Below are positions 55,643 through 64,000 of a stretch of 64,000 nt of DNA, piece after piece. The translations under genes and the position numbers were made by a program. The stretch lies in assembly GCA_002812745.2 (NCBI GenBank), contig NCSJ02000235.1:1-64000 (forward strand). The letters run 5' to 3'. The stretch comes from Scytalidium lignicola. Taxonomy: Eukaryota > Ascomycota > Leotiomycetes. The notes under the pieces are model-generated. The model was not told the DNA's origin, did no database searches, and worked only from the letters and a program-made list of their open reading frames with translations. How positions within the stretch are numbered: position 1 is the first letter of the stretch; each line of letters starts with the position of its first letter.

Positions 55643-56952
55643 TTTGTTAATTTGATTCGAATTCCGGGCTGTAGTAATAGATCGTGAGGAGCAAAATCAG
55701 CGTTTAAAGTTTCTACACAATTTGATTTTGATATCGTGGTGGGGCAAACGGATAAGCTACCCCACTAAGCCAAATGGAACTAGTGGATGCATATTAAGCC
55801 ACAGATGTTCTGCAGTATTCTTGTGCTCACTTTGCAAAGTCACCTTTGCATGCTAAAAAACAATCTCGTTATATTCCATCTTGGAAGGTGTCAAGTCTTA
55901 AATCCAGTGTGATAAATTCTTGGGACATTTCTATTGTCAATGAGCTATTCTCAAATACCGGGGTGAAGCCTGGGTGGAGCTAGTCTCTCATTAAAGATGA
56001 ATGAAGACTAGGATTAGCTGTATATTTATCTTTCTTTATTATGTTGTGTCCAAGCTTTTAGATTTGACTTTGTTTTGTGTATCAATTAACTTAACAAGTT
56101 GAAATATTACTAATAATCCAATTTTGAACTTGAGTATAAATTCATAACAATTGCCCTTTTCAATTCTTTCCGCAAATCCCATAGACAGCAGTTGTAACAC
56201 ACGGACATAGATCGTTCTCTTATCTCACAATCTCTCTTTTATGCATTTAATACCAATTTCTTTACTAAATTGTCCTCATCAGCAGTTGAATTTCTGGACG
56301 GCAAATTGGTCATTCTCAATCGATCTATCATTCTCTTTAGCTTTGCCTTGATAAATTAAAATACTGCCATTTATTCGAAGCTTACTTTTTAGAATGATTT
56401 CTGATATGCGTAGCTAAACTCAATCTCGACTGACATGTATGACGTCTATGCCACGTGTTGTTTGGTCCCTTGTGTCACCATTTGCTTTTTTCCGTAAGCC
56501 TCCTTTCTAATTTTTCTTGTGTATGCCACATTTTAGACCAAATACCTAGATATGTAAGTATCCTAATCATCCAGGGGACCGCGAGGGTAGACCTCGAAGT
56601 AAGAGTATAGCCTAATTAGGCCTAGTGCGGTTTACCCCTGTAGGGAGAATAATTTCCCTATAGCACGTGATTCAATTACGGTACGCTGGCGCATGACCTC
56701 GACAAGCAGGATCATGAAAGAACGTTGAAAAGGCCAAAAAGCATTTTCCAAACCGGCAAAGAGCGATACACATGGAATAAAGCTGCGCCACCTGCAGCTT
56801 CATTATTCCAAATGCCTTCGCGATAATCGAAGACCGGCTTACGATCTCGGTCGAGTTGTGACAGTTGGCGCATTCTGTCGATCTCGCAATTCCGAAAGTT
56901 GACATCGATTGGCCTTTCTGGGTTGCGCCTTGAAAGGTAACAGCTCTTCGAT
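55643..56952. promoter_or_regulatory. Divergent intergenic region between URA5 and CEG1
   Basis: Shared upstream DNA of URA5 (minus) and the capping enzyme gene (plus), 1.3 kb. Minus-strand frames of 77-87 codons at 56,672-56,975 overlap the capping-enzyme start and are not supported as genes. No repeats recognised. Confidence 0.4.
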
Positions 56953-58307
56953 ATGGGTGACTTGATGTTTCCCATTCATGCTCCTGGCATTAAGGCAGAG
57001 GGAAAGCTTTTGCACGATTTACGCCAGGAGGTTGCGAGGTTGCTTGAGCGCAAGAATCCAAACTTCCCAGGGGCACAACCTGTCAGTTTCGCGAGGCGGC
57101 ATCTGGTTGAACTGACAAAGCAGGAGTGAGTCTCTCCAAACCCTCTTAGATGATTCAGCTTTGTATTCTGCGAATTACGCCCATGATGTGGAGACCCTAA
57201 CGGTTAGACAGCTACTATGTCTGCGAGAAATCCGATGGTATCCGTTACCTGCTCTACCTTACCGTGGACGAGCACAATGAAGAAATTCACTACCTCATTG
57301 ATCGAAAAAACGACTACTGGTGGATTCCCAAGGCTGGACTCCACTTCCCGGTCCCTAAAGCGGTCGAGTCCTTTCATACTGAAACGATAATCGATGGAGA
57401 GCTGGTAATAGACCGCCTACCAAATGGAAAACAACAACTGAAATATCTTGTCTTTGATTGCTTAATTCTTGATGGCAATCGATTGATGCAACGTACCTTG
57501 GACAAACGGTTGGGATACTTCAAAGAATTCATATTCGACCCGTATAAAGCGCTACTAAGGGACTACCCGGAAGATACAGCACATTTCCACTTCGTGGTTG
57601 AGCTGAAACAAATGCAATTTAGTTACGCGATTGAGATGATGTTTCGGCAGGTGTTGCCAAATTTACCACATGGGAATGATGGGTTGATTTTTACTTGTCG
57701 CAGTACCGATTACAGGCCAGGGACGGATCCACATATTTTGAAGTGGAAGCCAGAAGAGGAGAATAGTATTGATTTTCGGCTTTCTTTGGATTTCCCGTTA
57801 ATTCAACCTAATGAGGAGGACCGCGCTGAAGGGATTAGTGAGCCATATTTGGACTATGACTCTATACCTAACTGCAACTTGTTCGTGTTTGCGGGGGACG
57901 GAAGAGAAGATCCGTGGTACGGCAGTATGTACCTTGAGCCCGAGGAGTGGGAAAATTTGAAAGCACTCGGAGAACCTCTAAACGATAGAATCGTGGAGTG
58001 CTATATGGATGCACGAAAAAGGTGGAGGTATATGCGCTTTCGGGATGATAAGTCCGAGGCGAACCATATCTCTACGGTGGAGGGCGTTATTGAAAGTATC
58101 ACGGATCGAGTCACCGAGCAGGATCTTCTTGGTGCCGCGAAGGAGATTAGAGATGAGTGGAAGAGACGAATGCAGGCCGATCAGGATAGGGAGAAGAAAG
58201 GATCCACTGCTGCTGGGCAACCAAACGGCCCTATCAATGCGGGGATGAAGAGAAAAGCGGATGAGCAGGGTGGTGGAAGACCGAGCCCTGGCCCGAATGC
58301 TAGGTAA
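56953..58307 (+). CDS. CEG1: mRNA-capping enzyme subunit alpha (mRNA guanylyltransferase)
   Basis: Two exons in frame, 56,953-57,125 and 57,212-58,307; 422 aa (yeast Ceg1 has 459). It transfers GMP from GTP to the 5'-diphosphate end of nascent mRNA in the nucleus, working with the RNA triphosphatase subunit and RNA polymerase II. Nucleotidyltransferase motifs are in order: motif I E-K-S-D-G-I-R with the GMP-linked Lys at residue 64, motif III I-I-D-G-E-L-V, motif IV D-G-L-I-F-T, motif V L-K-W-K-P and C-terminal motif VI W-R-Y-M-R-F-R-D-D-K in the OB fold. The tail is charged, then Gly/Pro-rich, and probably disordered. The ATG at 56,953 gives the expected N-terminal M-G-D-L sequence. Confidence 0.95.
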
Positions 58308-59130
58308 AAGGTGGTTTTTGCACCACGGAATGGATGGATGGATTGTGTATTCCTAGACCGCAAGGGAAATGGCGCGGCGCAGGCGTTTAGTTGGGAAACA
58401 TGAATTTTTGTCACTCACATGGCAGGTTTCAATAGGCGTATGGAATGATGGTCCACAAAGGAGGAGCTCTGGTTAGACATAAGGGATTTAGGTTTTCTGC
58501 TCTCCCGGGCAGACTATTACCATACGATGTATGTATATTATTTATTGCTCTATGGGCAAAATCATCTAGGCTCTCAAAAAATGCTATAACTTCGTCGCTG
58601 AGCAAACGCTCTTTATAAGAAGCAAGGGGATTGTGAGTGAGCTAAGACAAGACTCTGGAATATTTCCTCATGAGGGGAGGAACCAATCTAAATGTAAAGA
58701 TCGGCTGCCAATGGTAACAATAGAAGGCCAACATTAACTTGGAATTTAAAAGATAACTATCCGAAGAAACAAGGGACGCAACTGAGCTGATTATTGAAGG
58801 TGCCGGTTTGCTGAGCTCTACCATCCGATATCGCGAGCATAATATTAATTGAGGGCTTCCACAGTGAGAGTTGCTCTGAACGGTGGTAGTCAGCACAGAC
58901 AACTGAGCATAATAATTACTTGGACTGGTGCTACTCCGCTACTGTACGCGTTGGCCAATGTCACGCGAATACGCGCTGCTTCCTCCACCTCAAGCTCCCG
59001 ACAGCGATCCCTCCAAAAAGATTTCCCACAGATTCACATTGACTTGACAACGAGATATCCCCAGGCTCCCTTGGACTGCATAAACATCTCCAACTTGCCG
59101 TTAGTACGCGACTGGAAGGACGGGGGAATC
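58308..59130. other. Intergenic upstream of PDS5
   Basis: Terminator side of CEG1 and promoter/5' leader of PDS5. An in-frame open extension upstream of the PDS5 ATG (from about 58,849) has no protein-like composition and is taken as leader. A minus-strand frame at 58,642-58,902 is not supported. Confidence 0.45.
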
Positions 59131-62100
59131 ATGGCTCCGCGCAGGAGCGCTGCGGCCGAGGTTGTCGAGCCCCAAGGAGTCGGTCTGAAATTCAATGAAC
59201 CTCTATCATGGCGCGCAGGCAAACCTATTCCTACTGGCGAGCTCCTTCGGAGGCTTGACGCGCTGTCGAATGAGCTGCGCGAGATGGATCAAGAGGAGAC
59301 GGACAAGGATTCATTGACCAAGGTTGCGAAAGACCTGGCTGGACAGCATTTGTTAGGCCATAAAGATCGAGGAGTGAGGGCTTTTGCCGCATGCTGTTTA
59401 GTAGACGTCTTGAAACTATGCGCCCCAGATGCGCCGTTTACTCCAAGCCAGTTAAGGGTGCGTGCTGTGTACAATAAAGGCTAGAGTGGTGACTGACTTC
59501 GATGATAGGATATATTCACGCTCTTCATTACTACGATTATTCCAGCTCTGTCGGACCCGTCCAATGCGTACAATACCCAGCATAAGTACGTGTTAGTATC
59601 TCTTGCCGAGGTTAAAAGCATTGTGCTTCTTATGGACATTCCCAATTCTGACGCTCTGACGCTTCACCTATTCACCTCATGCTTCGATATTGTGTCCGGC
59701 TCCTCTAAGGCTTCCACGGGAGAGCAGATCAGTAAGGATGTCGATTATCATATGAGCCAGCTCCTAGTCACATTGGTGGATGAGGCGACAAGTCTACCAA
59801 GTCAGGTGGTAGATATAATTGTAGCCCAATTTTTGCGCGCTGGAATCGGTCGCAAAAATGAGGATGCAGATGACAAGCAGTCCACACTGCAACTTAAGGA
59901 GTTACCAGAGGCCTACAATATGGCGAAGCTCATATGCAATTCTTGTCCAGAGAAGATGGCCCGATATATTAGCCAATATTTCAACGATGTCATAATGGAT
60001 GCGTCATCTACTTCAAATGGTCCCTCTCGATCGAACGGACATCGAAGAGCAAGTGATATGGGGGATTCAGATGATGAGGACGATGTTCCAAGTGGACCAA
60101 CGGAGGCCGACCTCAAAGAGCTCCAGAAAGCACACAGACTCCTTCGAGAACTATGGCGCGCTTCGCCAGCTGTCCTACAAAATGTTATTCCTCAGCTAGA
60201 GGCAGAGCTGTCCGCTGAGAATGTCCAACTGCGGTTGTTAGCCACGGAAACCCTTGGGGATATAATATCTGGTATCGGCGCTGCCGGACCACCACCTCCA
60301 CCCTCGATGGATCCAGCTGCATATCCCCCAACAATGTTGGAAGATTATCCAAATTCTTCAGCTTCTTCCAATATCCTAACAACACCAATCTCCCCCCAGT
60401 CCTTTGCTCAAACCCACCACAGTGTATACAACAACTTTATTGGTAGAAAAAATGACAAGTCAGCACTCATTCGATCAGGCTGGTCAACTGCTGTTGGTCG
60501 AATTCTAGTCACATCAGCGGGGGGTATTGGACTCAGTCGGGAAGAAGAAAGTACATTAGTCAGAGGTCTTGGAGAGAAGTTAAATGATGCAGATGAAAGA
60601 GTGAGAATTGCTGCCGTTAAAGCAATAGGGGGCTTCGGCTTCCGGGATGTTATGGAGAAATTGGCTCCAAATGGTGGTGTCAACAAACCCGGGTCTGTTC
60701 TAAGCAGCCTTGCAGACAGAGCCCGTGATCGCAAACATGCTGTTCGAGTTGAAGCTATGACGGTCCTCACTAGGCTCTGGGGTGTTGCGACTGGAGAGAT
60801 TCTTGCAGGCAACGAACCCGTGATTACAGCTCTTGACGCAATACCATCCAAAATCTTTGATGCGTACTATGCCAACGATGTTGAACTAAACGTTTTATTA
60901 GATCATGTCATGTTCGAGCAGCTCATCCCCCTTGGCTTTCCATCAACTAAGACCAAGGGTTCAAAAGCAAATGGCCAGTCGCAGAAGGAGCCCAAGGACG
61001 CTTCCTTTGATGCAGACAAAGCTCGAGCGGAACGTATTCTTCTTGTTGTACGGTCACTCAATCCAAAATCGAAAAAGGCATTCTTTGCAATGCAAGCTCG
61101 ACAGCCAATCTTTTCAAACGTCATGACAGTGTTCCTCAAGCGTTGCGAAGAGTACAACGGTGGTGTCATGGATAAGGACTCTAAGGAAATCAAGACAAAG
61201 CTGGATGCTATTATTCAGTGGCTTTCTCAATGGTTACCCGATGCGCTAAGAACGACTCACGAGTTGACCAAATATGCAAAGTTGCATGATCGAAGAAGTT
61301 ATCAACTTATCAGATTCACTATGGCTCCTGAAAGCGATTTCAAGACAGTGTATAAGGCTATCAAGGAGTTTTCTAAACGCATGGAAGCAGCTCCAGGAGC
61401 ACCCGCTGGTCTTCTCGAGACTCTCATCCCGATCATATACAGATCAGCATCGTTGATATACAACCGGAGTCATATGCCTGCCATTCTCAAGTATGCCAGG
61501 ACTGATGAGAATGGGTTTGCTGCCACTGCTCATGAAATCATTAAGGAGATTTCTGAAAAGAGCCCAAAAGTATTTGAAGTTAGCGTTAAGGAAATCTGCA
61601 AAACTGTGGTAGATGAAGCACCATCTGAGACCAAGGCGAACGAAGAAAGCAGCGTGAAAACGCTCGAAGCATGTGCTGTCTTTGCTCGGAAACGAAGCTC
61701 TGATCTTCCACATGATAGGAAACTCATCCAAGCACTCATCAACTTTGCTCTGTATGGGTCACCACCAAAGGCCGCAAAATATGCAGTTACCATTCTCATG
61801 GCTGCATCTGAGCGGAAAGAGATGCATGCAAAGGATTTGATGGAGAAAACAACGAAGAATTGGGTATATGGTGAAAATCATTTCTTAGCCAAGTTAGCGA
61901 CTATCTGCCAATTGCAATTACTGGAACCGAAGTCCATGTCAGACGTCAATGATGAGGTCTTGAATATCACAACTCAGCAAATACTCCTACAAGTTCGGGC
62001 TGAGGCTAAGGATACTGACAAAGGTTGGCAAGCGGATTCGGAATTAGGCGAAGAATGTCAAGCTAAGATATGGGCCGTTAAGACTCTTGTGAACCGGTTG

Positions 62101-63585
62101 CGCGTTCAGACAGATCCAGATACGGCAAAGAAGCTCTCAGTCCCAGTTTACAAGCTTCTAAATACATTAATAGCGAAAGGCGGCGAAATTTCGAAGCAAG
62201 GCGAGACTCCCAAAGCAGATAGATCTCGATTACGGCTAATAGCCGCCCAATCACTTCTCAAATTATGCAGGAACAAGATCTATGATGAAGTATTAACACC
62301 TGAGCAATTTGAGCACCTTGCATTCGTTGCCCAAGATCCCCAACCAGAAGTACGAAGCGCTTTTGTCGGCAAACTCCAGAAATACCTAGTGAAGGGCGAA
62401 CTCTCCAGCCGCTTCTATACTATTATTTTCCTTACTGCTTTCGAGCCAGTAACCGAGTTCCGGCAGTCGATTGTTACATGGATCCGCTCGCGTGCAAAAG
62501 CCCTGAAAGACAAGAGGCATGTTATTGAAGGAATCTTCCCTCGACTGTTGTCACTTCTCGCCCATCATCCTGATTTCAGCCTTGACGCCACAGAGCTAGT
62601 TGACCATGCGCGCTACATCCTTTATTATATTCAGGCAGTTGCGACAGAGGAGAATCTTGGTCTACTGAACAAGTATGCTGAGCGAGTCAAGCAAGCCCGA
62701 GATATAATTAACCCTACCGAAAGTGATAACTTATACGTCATGAGTGATATGGCACAAGCTGTCATACGGAAATGGGAAGAAAAGAAGGGATGGAGTATGC
62801 AAACCTGGCCTCTCAAGGTTGGCATGCCTGTTAGTTTGTTTGGCCCTCTAGCAAGCCATGACATAGCCCAGGGGATTGCGGAGAAAACTTATTTACCGGA
62901 TCAGACGGACGAGCTCCTTGATGATCTAGTTAGGAATATTGACAGGAAAAAGGTAGGCCACATTTATGCGACTTAATGTTTTGATTATGTAACTAACATA
63001 ACCTCATAGAAACGCAAGCATGAAGATGATGAAGCTACTCCCCGCCCGCAACTCAAAAAGGTTAAGCCTGAAAAGTCAAAAGGCACCCCCAGGTCAGCAT
63101 CTAGCAAAAAGGACAAGCCCACAAAACCGAAGACGCCTAGTAGAAAGAAGAAGGAAGTTTCAGATTCCGTACCATCAACAGAGCGCCGACGAAGCGGCCG
63201 AGGTGCTTCTATTCGGAAGTCATATATTGATCGGGATTCCAGTGAGGACGATGAAGAAATGATGGATGGCGTTGCCGCGTGGAAATACATTGATGAGGAC
63301 AGTGGTGAGGATGATAATGACGAAGATGCCGAGTCCGGAGAGGAGGAAGCAGAGACCAATGGAGAAGAAGAGAACAACGAAGAACAAGATGAAGATGAAG
63401 TCGAAGCCCCTGCTGCTGAAAGCGAAGAGGAGCCAGAACCTGAAGAGTCTACACCCTTACCGTCCACACCTCCTCGGTCAGATTCGAGGAAAGGTACAAG
63501 GAAAGGAGGCACCAGAGCGAAACCTACCCCAAAAGCGAAAGAGAAGGCCATACCTTCTAGACCTAGGTCCACCCGACGAGGATAG
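59131..63585 (+). CDS. PDS5: Sister chromatid cohesion protein Pds5
   Basis: Three exons in frame, 59,131-59,457, 59,509-62,952 and 63,010-63,585; 1,448 aa, normal for fungal Pds5. This HEAT-repeat regulator binds the cohesin complex, maintains sister-chromatid cohesion and modulates Wapl/Eco1 action in the nucleus. Family marks: N-terminal L-K-F-N-E-P-L-S-W, G-V-R-A-F-A-A-C-C-L-V-D-V-L-K-L-C-A-P-D-A-P, S-L-A-E-V-K-S-I-V-L-L and D-R-K-H-A-V-R-V-E-A-M-T-V-L, then alpha-helical repeats to about residue 1,240. An internal acidic/Ser loop (S-D-D-E-D-D-V) is at about residue 310. Exon 3 encodes a Lys-rich then highly acidic, disordered tail with R-R-S-G-R and basic terminal blocks, the DNA/chromatin-binding tail typical of Pds5. 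Confidence 0.95.
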
Positions 63586-64000
63586 ATAACCGCAAAAGCA
63601 GACAAAGTCGGAGTTCTATAATGAAACAAACTCAAAAATCGTAATGTACGCGCAAGCAGCCTTTATTTGTTATCAAAAACTCGCAGATGGCCCCATTCAA
63701 TTCATTTATTTACCACCACGCATCCAGCGATCTTCAGGCCATCATGATTCTTCTCTTTCTACTTGTTTGATACCTCCTTTATTTTTCCGCGAGCTTTGAA
63801 TGTTAGTATTTTCGCGCCTTGTTGTTTTGTTTTTTGTTTTTTTTTTGTCGGTTGGTTGCTTTTAATTTGGGGAGAGGCTCCTTCCTTGTTGGAAATATAT
63901 TGGGATGAATGAAAAGAAAACCGCGCACGCACACACATATACGCAATGTTTATCAAGCTAGCTGGACGAAAGGAGAGAAAGAAAGGAAAAAAGCAGAGTT
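63586..64000. other. 3' flank of PDS5 to window end
   Basis: AT- and T-rich with a poly-T/GT tract at 63,820-63,850 and a (CA)n-like run near 63,925-63,940. No gene identified. Confidence 0.4.

Noticed and set aside
58849..59130. N-terminal extension of Pds5 (open frame upstream of the ATG)
   Set aside because: The frame is open by chance: it lacks an ATG near its start and its composition is unlike Pds5, whereas M-A-P-R-R at 59,131 gives a sensible start.
1..64000. CRISPR array, rRNA or plasmid-type features
   Set aside because: No regularly spaced repeats with unique spacers and no rRNA segments were seen; the window is fungal nuclear DNA.

Overview
The window is nuclear DNA of a filamentous ascomycete (Pezizomycotina; gene content suggests a helotialean leotiomycete, an inference). 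The evidence is short GT-AG introns of about 45-90 bp with CTAAC/CTGAC-like branch sites, HET-domain genes, fungal URA5, CEG1 and PDS5 orthologues, and a block of retrotransposons eroded by C-to-T and G-to-A change as expected from repeat-induced point mutation (RIP).

Layout. 1-13,127 is a very AT-rich graveyard of Ty3/gypsy elements. Three copies of one family (B and C on +, D on -) share 338-342 bp LTRs; all keep LTR-gag-pro(-RT) and lack the 3' half. A GTCTGG-rich palindromic repeat occurs at 1-215 and 4,990-5,565, and a 144-bp insertion with inverted ends sits inside copy B. 13,128-16,100 is degraded DNA ending in a 450-bp MITE with 83-bp identical inverted repeats.

16.2-37.4 kb is an accessory region in which intact genes alternate with decaying ones. 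Intact: a paraoxonase-like gene, a secreted amidohydrolase, a HET gene, two SDR genes and a CK2-alpha-like kinase with an inactivated active site. Broken: an F-box-like gene, a multi-TM protein, an MFS transporter and a nucleoside-phosphorylase fragment. Four of the in-frame stops found there (F-box-like gene, transporter, two in the phosphorylase fragment) are compatible with a single C-to-T change, and the one in the multi-TM gene with a single G-to-A change. 37.5-40.1 kb holds another MITE, a 25-bp tandem repeat and a solo-LTR-like unit.

40.1-54.1 kb carries a third SDR gene, an NmrA-like gene, a small single-pass membrane protein gene with a 6-nt first coding exon, a hemerythrin-domain gene, a cytochrome P450, an HNH-domain gene and a second HET gene. 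From 54.7 kb the window is conserved core genome: URA5 (pyrimidine synthesis), CEG1 (mRNA capping) and PDS5 (sister-chromatid cohesion).

The genes do not form one pathway. The window reads as a transition from a RIP-eroded transposon block, through fast-evolving accessory genes, to stable housekeeping genes. Gene models were built by hand: for each multi-exon gene described as intact, exon lengths were checked to join in one frame.
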